Below are positions 41,224 to 50,718 of a stretch of 64,000 nucleotides of DNA, one piece after another. Origin of the DNA: Mesorhizobium mediterraneum (lineage in GTDB: Bacteria; Pseudomonadota; Alphaproteobacteria; Rhizobiales; Rhizobiaceae); the NCBI RefSeq assembly GCF_002284565.1, contig NZ_NPKI01000017.1, positions 186,001 to 250,000 on the forward strand, read 5' to 3'. Made by a program: the position numbers and the translations under genes. The notes under the pieces were generated by a model. That model had not been told where the DNA came from, did no database searches, and was given only the letters and a program-made list of their open reading frames with translations. How positions within the stretch are numbered: the first letter of the stretch is position 1; each line of letters starts with the position of its first letter.

Positions 41224-41532
41224 CGCTAGAGTTGCAAACGATGTGATTGAAGAAAATCTCGTAGGCCTTTGTGATTTCGTCATCCTTGGGCGTAGCGACG
41301 CGAAGCGGAGCGAAGACCCAAGGATCCATGCCGAAACTTCCGAGCGTCACAACGGCACAGAATCCAGGATGGTGTGCGCCGGAAAAACGGCTTCTGTTCT
41401 TGACCGCTGCATTCTTTGACCGACGGCGCGGCATGGATCCTGGGGTCTGCGCCGCGTCGCTTCGCTCCTTGCTTCGCCCTAGGATGACGACGGGAGAGAT
41501 GTTTCGGCTAATCCTGGAGGTTTGCAACTAGA
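41224..41532. mobile_element. MITE-like inverted repeat element ending on the urtE stop
   Basis: The ends CTAGAGTTGCAAAC (41224) and GTTTGCAACTAG (about 41519-41531) are inverted. Inside, CGTCATCCTTGGGCG...GGATCCATGCCG and CGGCATGGATCC...CGCCCTAGGATGACG form long inverted arms of about 60 bases. No transposase is encoded. Such elements are common between genes in Mesorhizobium. The right end contains the urtE stop codon (41528-41530). No gene was found between 41043 and 41527. Confidence 0.7.
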
Positions 41533-42223
41533 CGGTCAGGAACTTGCGGACGTCCGCGCGGTCGAGATCCTCGGCCGGGCCGGTGTGGACGATCAAGCCG
41601 CGATCCATGATGTTGACCTCGTCCGCCAGTTCACGGCAGAAATCGAGGTACTGTTCGACCAGCAGCACGGCGATGCCTGCCTGGTCGCGCAGATAGCGGA
41701 TGGCGCGGCCGATATCCTTGATGATCGACGGCTGGATACCTTCGGTCGGCTCATCGAGCACCAGCAGCTTCGGCCGCATCACCAGCGCCCTGCCGATGGC
41801 AAGCTGCTGCTGCTGGCCGCCGGAAAGGTCACCGCCCCGGCGGCCGAGCATCTGCTTCAGCACCGGGAACAATTCGAAGATGTGGCCGGGAATGTTGCGA
41901 TCGGCGCGCTTCAATGGCGCAAAGCCCGATTCGAGGTTTTCCCGCACAGTGAGCAGCGGGAAGATCTCCCTGCCCTGCGGCACGAATGCGATGCCCGACC
42001 GGGCGCGATCATACGCCGCGCTCCGGTCGAGCGCCTTCCCCTCGAAGGCAACACTTCCGCTCGTCAGCCGGTGGTGGCCGACGATCGATCTCATCAAACT
42101 GGTTTTGCCGACGCCGTTGCGGCCGAGCACGCAGGTGATCTTGCCCGCGCCGGCCTTCAGCGAGACGCCGCGCAGCGCCTGGGCGGCGCCATAGTGGAGC
42201 GTGGCGTTGGAGACTTCGAGCAT
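41528..42223 (-). CDS. urtE: Urea ABC transporter ATPase UrtE
   Basis: This 231-residue LivF-like ATPase was started at the ATG at 42223. Walker A is GRNGVGKTS, signature DLSGGQQQQ, Walker B LVLDEPTEG and H-switch VEQYLDF-type as in the LivF class. With UrtD it powers urea import. It is the last gene of urtABCDE, 70 bases after urtD. Its stop codon lies within the right end of a MITE-like repeat, but the length is normal, so the protein is intact. Confidence 0.93.
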   Translation of the reverse strand: MLEVSNATLHYGAAQALRGVSLKAGAGKITCVLGRNGVGKTSLMRSIVGHHRLTSGSVAFEGKALDRSAAYDRARSGIAFVPQGREIFPLLTVRENLESGFAPLKRADRNIPGHIFELFPVLKQMLGRRGGDLSGGQQQQLAIGRALVMRPKLLVLDEPTEGIQPSIIKDIGRAIRYLRDQAGIAVLLVEQYLDFCRELADEVNIMDRGLIVHTGPAEDLDRADVRKFLTV

Positions 42224-42293
42224 GGTCAGCGCCTTCTCCAACGCCTGAAGAACGAAAGGTCGAAATGATGAAACGGAACGCGCCAGACCATGA

Positions 42294-43040
<747 letters not shown>

Positions 43041-43043
43041 CGC

Positions 43044-44276
43044 TCACTCCGCCGGCTGCGGTTCGGGGCTGGATCCAGACCAGTCGCCAGGCGTTCTCGC
43101 GGCACCGCGAACGACCTTCGGCGGCGCCGGGACGTCAGGATCGGTGCCGGCTTCCTCGGCGATGGATGCCGCGCGCAGCGCCTTGGCATTGCCGCGCCAG
43201 GAATCCCACATGCCGATAATGCCCTTGGGCAGGAACAGCGTGACGGCGACAAACAGTCCGCCCAGCGCAAACAGCCAGAACTCCGGCAGCACGCCGGTGA
43301 ACCAGGATTTGCCGGCATTGACCACGAGCGCGCCGATGATCGGCCCGACGATGGTGCCGCGCCCGCCGACGGCCGCCCATACCACGACCTCGATCGAATT
43401 GGACGGTTCGAACTCGCCCGGATTGATGATGCCGACCTGCGGCACGTAGAGCGCACCGGCAATGCCGGCCATGACAGCTGACACGGTGAAGGCGAACAGT
43501 TTGACGTTCTCCGCCCGCCAGCCGAGAAAGCGCGTGCGGCTCTCGGCGTCGCGCACCGCCATCAGCAGCTTGCCGTATTTTGAACCGACGATTGCCCAGG
43601 TGACGTAGACGGCGAGCGCGAGCGTGACGGCGCCGGCCGCGAACAATGCCGAGCGTGTTGCATCGGCCTGCACGTTGAAGCCGAGAATATCCTTGAAATC
43701 GGTCAGGCCATTATTGCCGCCGAAACCCATGTCGTTGCGGAAAAACGCGAGCAGCAGCGCATAGGTCATCGCCTGGGTGATGATCGACAGATAGACGCCG
43801 GTGACGCGGCTGCGGAAGGCGAACCAGCCGAAGACGAAGGCGAGCAGGCCGGGCACCGCAAGCACCATGATCGCGGCAAACCAGAAATGGTCGAAACCGT
43901 ACCAGAACCACGGCAATTCCTTGTAGTTCAGGAACACCATGAAATCCGGCAGCAGCGGATTGCCGTAGACGCCGCGCGAGCCGATCTGGCGCATCAGGTA
44001 CATGCCCATCGCATAGCCGCCGAGCGCGAAGAAGGCGCCGTGGCCGAGCGAGAGGATGCCGCAATAGCCCCAGACGAGATCGAGCGCCAAGGCGAGCAGC
44101 GCGTAGCAGAGATATTTCCCGGTAAGCGCGACGATATAGGACGGCACGTAGAACGCACTTGTCGGCGAGACCGCAAGATTGAGCAGCGGCACGACGATGG
44201 CGACCGTCAGCAGGATGAAGATCGTGATGGCGATGCGGCGGTCGGCGCCAGCGGCGAAGAAGCGTCCCGTGATCAT
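43044..44276 (-). CDS. urtC: Urea ABC transporter permease UrtC
   Basis: This 410-residue permease belongs to the LivM class and has about nine predicted membrane helices. It contains LDLVWGYCGILSLGHGAFFALGGY and VVWAAVGGRGTIVGPIIGA, the conserved family blocks. The ATG at 44276 overlaps the urtB stop (ATGA), so the long open frame upstream is not used. The C-terminal tail of about 40 residues is hydrophilic and proline-rich. It forms the urea channel with UrtB. Confidence 0.94.
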   Translation of the reverse strand: MITGRFFAAGADRRIAITIFILLTVAIVVPLLNLAVSPTSAFYVPSYIVALTGKYLCYALLALALDLVWGYCGILSLGHGAFFALGGYAMGMYLMRQIGSRGVYGNPLLPDFMVFLNYKELPWFWYGFDHFWFAAIMVLAVPGLLAFVFGWFAFRSRVTGVYLSIITQAMTYALLLAFFRNDMGFGGNNGLTDFKDILGFNVQADATRSALFAAGAVTLALAVYVTWAIVGSKYGKLLMAVRDAESRTRFLGWRAENVKLFAFTVSAVMAGIAGALYVPQVGIINPGEFEPSNSIEVVVWAAVGGRGTIVGPIIGALVVNAGKSWFTGVLPEFWLFALGGLFVAVTLFLPKGIIGMWDSWRGNAKALRAASIAEEAGTDPDVPAPPKVVRGAARTPGDWSGSSPEPQPAE

Positions 44277-45889
44277 GCTTCCACCGATCTGCCCTTCAGC
44301 GCGAACAGGCCGCGCGGGCGTTTCTGGATGAACAGGATGATGAGGACCAGGACGACGATCTTGCCGAGGACTGCACCGGCATATGGTTCGAGGAACTTGT
44401 TGACGATGCCGAGCGAGAAGGCACCGACCAGCGTGCCCCAGAGATTGCCGACGCCGCCGAAGACGACGACCATGAAGCTGTCGATGATGTAGCCGCGGCC
44501 GAGATTGGGCGAGACATTGTCGATCTGGCTGAGCGCGACGCCGGCAATGCCAGCTATGCCGGACCCCAATGCAAAGGTCAGCGCGTCGACCCATGGCGTT
44601 CTGATGCCCATCGACGCGGCCATGCGGCGGTTGGCGGTGACGGCGCGCATCTGCAGGCCCCAGGGCGTGCGCTTCATCACATAGAGCAGCACCGCGAACA
44701 CGCCGAGCGAGAATACCAGTATCCAGAGCCGGTTCCAGGTCACGGCAAGCTGGCCGATATCGAACGAACCGGACATCCATGACGGATTGCCGACTTCCTG
44801 GTTCGTCGGCCCGAAGATGGTGCGCACGGCCTGCTGCAGGATCAGCGAGACACCCCATGTCGCCAGCAGCGTCTCCAGCGGGCGGCCGTAGAGGAAACGG
44901 ATGACGCCGCGTTCGATGACGAGGCCGACGAGCGCCGCGACGAGGAAGGCGAGCGGCAGTGCGATGGCCAGCGACCAGTCGAACAGGCCGGGAAAGGAAT
45001 TGCGGATCACTTCCTGCACGACAAAGGTCGTGTAGGCGCCGAGCATCACCATTTCGCCATGCGCCATGTTGATGACACCCATGACGCCGAAGGTGATGGC
45101 AAGGCCAATCGCTGCCAGCAGCAGCACCGACCCCAGCGAAATGCCGTACCAGATGTTCTGGCCAGCATCCCACAGCGCCAGCGTCGAATTGATGTTGGCG
45201 ATCGCCGCCGTCGCCGCGTCCTTGACCGCGCCCTCGGAATTGGCCTCGACGGAGGTGAGCAGGGACAGCGCGTCGCGGTCGCCGCGCGCGCCGATCAGGG
45301 CGATCGCCGCCAGCTTGTCGGCCTCCGGCCTGTCCGACACCAGAACGGATGCGGCGCGGGCCTGTTCGAGCAGCGCTTTGACGCTTGCCACCGTTTCGCT
45401 GGCGATTGCGGCATCGAGTGGCTCGATATTTGTGGCATCGGGCGTCTTGAACATGGTGTCAGCGGCAGCGATGCGCGCAGCCGGGTCTTTCGCGCCGAGC
45501 GTCAGCGTGCCCAAAGCATCGCGGACGGCGCGGCGCAGCGTATTGTTGACCTTGATCTTGGTGATCTCGCCCTTGGCCGCATCGCCGGACTTTTCACCGC
45601 TCAGCGGGTCGAGCAGCTCAACGCTACCGCCACCTTCCTTACCGATGAAAACCTGCGAATCGGTCTTGCGGACGTAAAGATCGCCCTCCGCAAGCGCGCC
45701 AAGCGGGCGCTCGACGGCGGTATCACCGGTGGCCGCGAGCTCGCGCACGACAGCTTCGATCGCCGAAAAATTCGAGGCAGTGGCGAATTTGGCGATGATG
45801 GCACGCAGATCCGCTTCGGCAGCATTCGACGGCGACAGCATCCCCAAGAGGAGCAGCAGCGTCAGCCCAATTGCGCGGATGAAGGTCAT
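44273..45889 (-). CDS. urtB: Urea ABC transporter permease UrtB
   Basis: This 538-residue protein differs from simple LivH permeases by a long N-terminal extracytoplasmic region. A signal peptide (TFIRAIGLTLLLLLGMLS) is followed by about 230 residues with repeats of the LVRKTDSQVFIG and ALGTLTLGAKDPAARIAA type. The LivH-like membrane part starts near residue 245 (GISLGSVLLLAAIGLAITFGV). This layout is diagnostic of UrtB. It follows urtA after a 125-base gap with a stem-loop. Confidence 0.94.
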   Translation of the reverse strand: MTFIRAIGLTLLLLLGMLSPSNAAEADLRAIIAKFATASNFSAIEAVVRELAATGDTAVERPLGALAEGDLYVRKTDSQVFIGKEGGGSVELLDPLSGEKSGDAAKGEITKIKVNNTLRRAVRDALGTLTLGAKDPAARIAAADTMFKTPDATNIEPLDAAIASETVASVKALLEQARAASVLVSDRPEADKLAAIALIGARGDRDALSLLTSVEANSEGAVKDAATAAIANINSTLALWDAGQNIWYGISLGSVLLLAAIGLAITFGVMGVINMAHGEMVMLGAYTTFVVQEVIRNSFPGLFDWSLAIALPLAFLVAALVGLVIERGVIRFLYGRPLETLLATWGVSLILQQAVRTIFGPTNQEVGNPSWMSGSFDIGQLAVTWNRLWILVFSLGVFAVLLYVMKRTPWGLQMRAVTANRRMAASMGIRTPWVDALTFALGSGIAGIAGVALSQIDNVSPNLGRGYIIDSFMVVVFGGVGNLWGTLVGAFSLGIVNKFLEPYAGAVLGKIVVLVLIILFIQKRPRGLFALKGRSVEA

Positions 45890-45970
45890 CGGTTTCTGGA
45901 GGCTCTCGAAGGGTTGAAATTCGCGTCCGGGCGGACTCGAGGAGAGGAGGAGCTCGCCCGGACGCTTCGC

Positions 45971-46006
45971 GGTCTAGGTCGTGGAGAAATCCACGACCGT
46001 CAGACC
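45971..46006 (-). promoter_or_regulatory. Stem-loop with GAAA/TTTC loop between urtA and urtB
   Basis: GGTCGTGGA (45977-45985) and TCCACGACC (45990-45998) form a perfect 9-bp stem around a four-base loop. An outer GGTCT/AGACC pair extends it. It lies 8 bases after the urtA stop. Such hairpins often stabilise the message of the abundant binding protein, or partly terminate before the permease genes. Confidence 0.65.
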
Positions 46007-46014
46007 CGGGAGGA

Positions 46015-47325
46015 TCAGTTGGTTCCCTTGCCGCCGCACTTGCCGGTAGCGACATTGAAGTTGCCGCAGGACAGAGGCGCGCGCCAATCGGAGATCAGGT
46101 CCTTGGAATCAGGCAAGTAGTCGGACCACTCGTCGCCCATCACCAGGCCGGGCGTCTGCGAGACGGTCTCGAACTGGCCGTCGGCCTGGATTTCGCCGAT
46201 TAGCACCGGCTTGGTGATGTGGTGGTTCGGCATCATGGTCGAATAACCACCGGTCAGGTTCGGCACCGAGACGCCGACCACGGCGTCGATGACTTTGTCA
46301 GGATCAGTGGTGCCGGCCTTCTCGACAGCCTTCACCCACATGTTGAAGCCGACATAGTGGGCTTCCATCGGGTCGTTGGTGGTGCGCTTGTCGTTCTTGA
46401 TGAACTTGTGCCAGTCGGCAATGAACTTCGCATTCTCCGGCGTGTCGATGCTCTGGAAGTAATTCCAGGCGGCGAGATGGCCGACGAGCGGCGTGGTGTC
46501 GAGACCGGCAAGCTCTTCCTCGCCGACCGAGAAGGCCATGACCGGGATATCCTCGGCCTTGATGCCCTGGTTGCCGAGTTCCTTGTAGAACGGCACGTTG
46601 GCGTCGCCATTGACGGTCGAGACGACGGCGGTCTTCTTGCCGGCCGAGCCGAACTTCTTGATCGCCGAGACCTCGGTCTGCCAATCGGAGAAGCCGAACG
46701 GCGTGTAGTTGACCATGATGTCTTCGGCGGCGACGCCCTTGGCCTTCAGATAGGCCTCGAGGATCTTGTTGGTGGTGCGCGGATAGACGTAGTCGGTGCC
46801 TTCAAGCACCCAGCGCTTCACCGAACCGCCATCCTCGCTCATCAGATAGTCGACGGCCGGAATGGCCTGCTGGTTCGGCGCCGCACCGGTGTAGAACACG
46901 TTGCGTTCGCTCTCCTCGCCCTCATACTGGACGGGATAGAACAGGATGTTGTCGAGCTCGCTGAACACCGGCAGCACCGACTTGCGCGACACTGACGTCC
47001 AGCAACCGAACACCGCCGCGACCTTGTCCTTGGAGATCAGCTCGCGCGCCTTTTCGGCGAACAGCGGCCAGTTGGAAGCCGGATCGACGACGACCGCTTC
47101 GAGTTTCTTGCCAAGCAGGCCGCCCTTTGCATTCTGCTCTTCGATGAGCATCAGCATGGCGTCCTTCAGCGTCGTCTCCGAAATCGCCATGGTCCCCGAC
47201 AGCGAATGGAGAATGCCCACCTTGATCGTGTCGTCAGCCGCTCTGGCGGGGACGCTCATCAGCAGGCCGGCCGTGACCACGCCTGCCGAAAACATTTTTG
47301 TTATTGTCGAGAAACTGCCCCTCAT
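46015..47325 (-). CDS. urtA: Urea ABC transporter substrate-binding protein UrtA
   Basis: This 436-residue periplasmic protein has a signal peptide (MRGSFSTITKMFSAGVVTAG...ARA, cleavage before ADDT). KVGILHSLSGTMAISETTLKD, FGCWTSVSRKSVLPVFSE, LFYPVQYEGEESERNVFYTGA and MEAHYVGFNMWVKAVEKAG are the recognised UrtA blocks. It binds urea and delivers it to UrtBC. It is the first gene of the operon and has a sigma-54 promoter 44-59 bases before its start, indicating control by nitrogen status. Confidence 0.95.
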   Translation of the reverse strand: MRGSFSTITKMFSAGVVTAGLLMSVPARAADDTIKVGILHSLSGTMAISETTLKDAMLMLIEEQNAKGGLLGKKLEAVVVDPASNWPLFAEKARELISKDKVAAVFGCWTSVSRKSVLPVFSELDNILFYPVQYEGEESERNVFYTGAAPNQQAIPAVDYLMSEDGGSVKRWVLEGTDYVYPRTTNKILEAYLKAKGVAAEDIMVNYTPFGFSDWQTEVSAIKKFGSAGKKTAVVSTVNGDANVPFYKELGNQGIKAEDIPVMAFSVGEEELAGLDTTPLVGHLAAWNYFQSIDTPENAKFIADWHKFIKNDKRTTNDPMEAHYVGFNMWVKAVEKAGTTDPDKVIDAVVGVSVPNLTGGYSTMMPNHHITKPVLIGEIQADGQFETVSQTPGLVMGDEWSDYLPDSKDLISDWRAPLSCGNFNVATGKCGGKGTN

Positions 47326-47368
47326 ATTTCAAACTCCCAAGCTGGTTGATCGCATCGCAAACAGAACA

Positions 47369-47384
47369 TGCAACGGCTGTGCCA
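47369..47384 (-). promoter_or_regulatory. Sigma-54 promoter of urtABCDE
   Basis: Read on the minus strand the sequence is TGGCACAGCCGTTGCA, which has the -24 GG and -12 GC separated by exactly 10 bases and matches the RpoN consensus TGGCAC-N5-TTGCA. The predicted start of transcription lies about 30 bases before the urtA ATG. An AT-rich imperfect palindrome at 47430-47452 (core TAATATATTA) lies upstream. No clear NtrC site was found. No gene was seen between 47326 and 47626. Confidence 0.85.
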
Positions 47385-47626
47385 ACCGCAGGAGCAAAAT
47401 TGAGTGGGGTGAGATTTCCTAGCTCTATCAGCCGGTTAATATATTAGCCGCTAAAGATGAGCGCCGCCGCCCGTGTTCCGCTTGAGAGAAAATGACCCGC
47501 CGCCGCCTAAATTTTGCTCACATGCCAACTAATGCACTTTTTTTGAGCAACGACACATCGACGATCGCGAACCGTTGCAGCGCTGCAGGAAAATGGGGCA
47601 AGCTCGATCTTCAAAAGAGCGACGTC

Positions 47627-48022
47627 ATGGCCCCCAGGATTTCTCGTATTTTCAGCATAGTGCTCCTGGCTGCGGCCACCGGCGGCGCACACGCCGACTT
47701 CACCGACGGCAAATTGCCCGACGGCACCTATCACTGCGAAGTCTATCTGCTTGGCATGTTCCTCAGCCTTGGCGATATCACCATCAAAGGAAACGTCTAT
47801 AGCGGCCCGGTGACCTTCGGGACCGCTCCGCAGGCTTACAATTATCAGATGAATGCAAACGGCGAGATCACATGGCTGGGCCCGTTGGGCGGCTACACGA
47901 CCGGCGGCAACTCGATCTCGCTTACGCAAGCCACCCTGGACGGCCAAACCAGCCCATCCTTCGACATCATCATGAAGCAGCCTGACGGCGCCTTCACCGC
48001 CTCGACCTGCACGAAACGTTGA
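47627..48022 (+). CDS. Secreted protein of unknown function
   Basis: This 131-residue protein was started at the ATG at 47627, because a signal peptide follows directly (MAPRISRIFSIVLLAAATGGAHA, then DFT). The mature part is a small beta-rich domain with DGTYHCEVYLLGMFLSLGDI and a C-terminal cysteine (STCTKR), so one disulfide is possible. No family was recognised. It is divergent from urtA and converges on the GMC dehydrogenase gene. Confidence 0.65.
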   Translation: MAPRISRIFSIVLLAAATGGAHADFTDGKLPDGTYHCEVYLLGMFLSLGDITIKGNVYSGPVTFGTAPQAYNYQMNANGEITWLGPLGGYTTGGNSISLTQATLDGQTSPSFDIIMKQPDGAFTASTCTKR

Positions 48023-48093
48023 GCAGCCGACAAGAAGAGGCGCGGAACCTTGCGAGGCTCCGCGCCAGCAGACAGACAGCCGGGAGGGCTAGG

Positions 48094-49665
48094 CTAGATG
48101 CTCTTAGCCGACATCTGTTCAGCGATATAATCGGCCTGACGGATCGCCAGCGACACGATCGTCAAAGTTGGATTTTCGGCGCCGCCGGTGGTGAACTGGC
48201 TGCCGTCCGACACGAACAGGTTCTTGATGTCGTGTGCCTGACCGTGCTTGTTGACGACGCCGTCGGCCGCCTTCTCGCTCATCCGGTTGGTGCCGAGATT
48301 GTGGGTCGATGGATAGGGCGGCGTCGGGAAAGTCCGCGTCGCGCCCACCGCCGCGTACAGCGCGGAGCCCTGCTTGTAGGCGTGGTTGCGCATCGCGGTG
48401 TCATTGGCATGGTCGTCGAAATGAACGTCCGCCACCGCCATGCCGTGCTCGTCCTTGATATCGGCATGCAGGGTGATGCGGTTTTCCTCGCGCGGCATAT
48501 CTTCGCCGACGATCCACATGCCGGCCATATGGTCGTAGTGATCGAGCGCCGTGGTGAAGGAACGTCCCCAGCCGCCGGGATTGAGGAACGCGGCCATGAA
48601 CGGCAGGCCGAGCGACAGCGTCTCCAGCTCGTAGCCGCCGACGAAGCCGCGCGAGGGATCGTTGCGAGCTTCGTCGCGGATGATCCCGGCCATGGTGGTG
48701 CCGCGATACATATGCACCGGCTTGTCGAAGACGCCGTAGACGGAGCCCGTGGTGTGGCGCATGTAGTTCTTGCCCACCTGCCCTGACGAATTGGCAAGGC
48801 CGTCGGGAAACTGGCTCGATGCCGAATTGAGCAGCAGCCGTGGGCTCTCGATCGAGTTTCCGGCGACCGCGACAATGCGGGCCTTCTGTTCCTGAAGCTT
48901 GCCGTCCTTGTCGGCATAGACGACGCCGGTCACCTTGCCTGACGCATCGTGGTTGATCTTGATCGCCATGGCATTCGGCCTGACCTCGAGATGACCGGTC
49001 GCCTCGCCCTTCGGGATTTCGGTATACAGGGTCGACCACTTGGCGCCCCATTTGCAGCCTTGGAAGCAGAAGCCGGTTTGCTGGCAGGCATTGCGATCGT
49101 CGCGCGGCTCGGAATTGATCGCCATCCGGCCGGTGTGGCACTCCTTGTAGCCGAGTTTGTCGGCGCCGGCCTTCATCACCTTGAAGTTGTTGTTGCCGGG
49201 AAGGCCTGGGATGTTGTTGGTGAGCGTCACGCCGAGCTTGTCTTCGGCCTTTGCGTAGTAGGGTTCAAGATCGGCAAGCGTGATCGGCCAGTCGAGCAGG
49301 TTGGCGCCTTCCAGCTTTCCGTAGGTCGAGAGCGTTTTGAATTCGTGCTCCTGCAAACGCAGCGAGGCGCCCGCCCAGTGCGTGGTCGAACCGCCGACCG
49401 ACTTGACGATCCAGGCCGGCAAGTTTGGAAAATCCTTCGCCACCCGCCAGTCGCCCGAGGTCGTGCGCTTGTCCGTCCAGGCGAGCTGGGCGAATGAATC
49501 CCACTCGTCGTTGATGAAATCCTCGTATTCGTGGCGGGCGCCCGCCTCCAGGATGATGACATCGATGCCCTTCTGGGCGAGTTCATTGCCGAGCGTGCCG
49601 CCGCCGGCGCCCGAGCCGATGATGACGACCACGCCATCGTTCTTAAGATCAAATGGTGCTGCCAT
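48094..49665 (-). CDS. GMC-family FAD dehydrogenase, large subunit (gluconate/glucose dehydrogenase type)
   Basis: This 523-residue flavoprotein begins with the FAD motif VVVIIGSGAGGGTLGNELA. VGGSTTHWAG and the C-terminal NLFVSDGSQFTTGGAENPTLT are family blocks. CQQTGFCFQGC gives the C-x5-C-x3-C pattern that carries a [3Fe-4S] cluster in fructose/glucose dehydrogenases of this group. It is the catalytic subunit of a sugar or sugar-acid dehydrogenase. The partner small subunit is encoded 46 bases upstream. It has no signal of its own and would be co-exported with that Tat substrate. The cytochrome subunit is not in the window. Confidence 0.87.
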   Translation of the reverse strand: MAAPFDLKNDGVVVIIGSGAGGGTLGNELAQKGIDVIILEAGARHEYEDFINDEWDSFAQLAWTDKRTTSGDWRVAKDFPNLPAWIVKSVGGSTTHWAGASLRLQEHEFKTLSTYGKLEGANLLDWPITLADLEPYYAKAEDKLGVTLTNNIPGLPGNNNFKVMKAGADKLGYKECHTGRMAINSEPRDDRNACQQTGFCFQGCKWGAKWSTLYTEIPKGEATGHLEVRPNAMAIKINHDASGKVTGVVYADKDGKLQEQKARIVAVAGNSIESPRLLLNSASSQFPDGLANSSGQVGKNYMRHTTGSVYGVFDKPVHMYRGTTMAGIIRDEARNDPSRGFVGGYELETLSLGLPFMAAFLNPGGWGRSFTTALDHYDHMAGMWIVGEDMPREENRITLHADIKDEHGMAVADVHFDDHANDTAMRNHAYKQGSALYAAVGATRTFPTPPYPSTHNLGTNRMSEKAADGVVNKHGQAHDIKNLFVSDGSQFTTGGAENPTLTIVSLAIRQADYIAEQMSAKSI

Positions 49666-49711
49666 GGTTTCCTCCCATGATGTCTGTTGTGTGCAGTTGC
49701 GACGAGAGGGC

Positions 49712-50242
49712 TCAGAGCCACTCGATGTCGTCGAACCCGCGCGCCATGTAGCCGCCCTTGGAGTAGGACTCGCCTTCGTAGCCAAAAATCGGCCAGACCT
49801 CCTTCTGGTTGTAGAGGCCGACTACAAGTCCGCCGCGGACCGCCTGGAAGAACGGCGTGTCCTCGATCTCTCTCAGCACGGCAACGCGCTGCTCCTCCCA
49901 GCCAAGACCGGTGTAGCCGTCCTTGCCAGACTTCAAGTCGAGATCGGCGATGCCCTTTTCGATGAGATCCTTGTGGGCCGGGTCTTTGTCGGCCTGCTCA
50001 TCGTGGGCCTTGACGGCAATTGCGTAATATTTGTCAGGCACCTGGTCGTGCGGATAGATGTCGCGCGCCATCTGGATCAGGGTCGCCATGGTTTCGGGCT
50101 TGAGCGCGGATGTTTGGAGACCCCAGGCATGTTCCGGACTGATGACGGCGCTGCCTGAAATGACCAGCAATGCGCCGACACTGCCGCGTTTCAGAAGCTC
50201 GCGGCGCGACAGCCCAGGCTTTTTCTCGTAGATGGTGACCAT
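49712..50242 (-). CDS. Gluconate 2-dehydrogenase subunit 3 family protein (Tat substrate)
   Basis: This 176-residue protein has a twin-arginine signal, LSRRELLKRGSVGALLVISG, and a mature domain of the gluconate 2-dehydrogenase subunit 3 family (LIQMARDIYPHDQVPDKYY). Such small subunits escort the flavoprotein large subunit through the Tat system and stabilise it in the periplasm. The large subunit gene follows immediately. The substrate of the complex cannot be fixed from sequence. Confidence 0.88.
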   Translation of the reverse strand: MVTIYEKKPGLSRRELLKRGSVGALLVISGSAVISPEHAWGLQTSALKPETMATLIQMARDIYPHDQVPDKYYAIAVKAHDEQADKDPAHKDLIEKGIADLDLKSGKDGYTGLGWEEQRVAVLREIEDTPFFQAVRGGLVVGLYNQKEVWPIFGYEGESYSKGGYMARGFDDIEWL

Positions 50243-50291
50243 TTGTTCCTCCCTTGCTTGCTATTTGCACCGTGAAGGTGCCGTGGCTGGC

Positions 50292-50311
50292 GCCGCGCTG
50301 GCCGGCGCGGC
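50292..50311. terminator. GC-rich hairpin after the VOC gene
   Basis: GCCGCGC and GCGCGGC pair around TGGCCG, 12 bases after the VOC gene stop and 50 bases upstream of the dehydrogenase operon. It may be a terminator, but lacks a T-run; chance formation in GC-rich DNA cannot be excluded. Confidence 0.35.
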
Positions 50312-50322
50312 CGCGATATCTC

Positions 50323-50718
50323 CTATTTGAACCGGCCCCGACGCTGCAGGACCTCGATCTTGTAGCCGTCGGGATCTTCGATGAAGAAGAAGCGCGCGAA
50401 CGGCGCTCCGTCGCGATTGAACTCGACGATCTTTTTCGGGTTCAGGCCAAGCGCGCCCAGCCGGTCGTGTTCGCTGTCCAGATCGATGACCGAAACCGCG
50501 AGATGCCCGTAGCCATCGCCGAGCGCATAAGGCTCTTCACGGCCCTTGTTGACGGTGAGCTCGACCTCGAACTCCGCCTCGGCATTGCTCAGATAGACGA
50601 GCGTGAAAGTATCGAAATCGAGCCGTTCGGCGACATCCATCCCAAAGGCTTTCCGGTAGAAATCGACGGACCGAGCCTCTTCCAGAACCCGGATCATGGT
50701 GTGAATCGCCTTCGCCAA
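50323..50718 (-). CDS. VOC family protein (lactoylglutathione lyase-like)
   Basis: This 131-residue protein has the glyoxalase I pattern: HTMIRVLEEARSVDFYRKAFGM at the start, LTVNKGREEPYALGDGYGHLAVSV in the middle, and FFIEDPDGYKIEVLQR at the end. The histidine and glutamate metal ligands of glyoxalase I are in place. Glyoxalase I converts the methylglyoxal-glutathione adduct to S-lactoylglutathione, and this protein may do so, but the family is broad. It lies upstream of the GMC operon on the same strand. Confidence 0.82.
   Translation of the reverse strand: MAKAIHTMIRVLEEARSVDFYRKAFGMDVAERLDFDTFTLVYLSNAEAEFEVELTVNKGREEPYALGDGYGHLAVSVIDLDSEHDRLGALGLNPKKIVEFNRDGAPFARFFFIEDPDGYKIEVLQRRGRFK

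Noticed and set aside
44277..45173. In-frame upstream extension of urtC by about 300 codons
   Set aside because: It overlaps the well-supported urtB in another frame; the ATGA overlap at 44273-44276 gives a normal-length UrtC.
45890..46014. Riboswitch between urtA and urtB
   Set aside because: Only a simple hairpin is visible; no known aptamer core was recognised.
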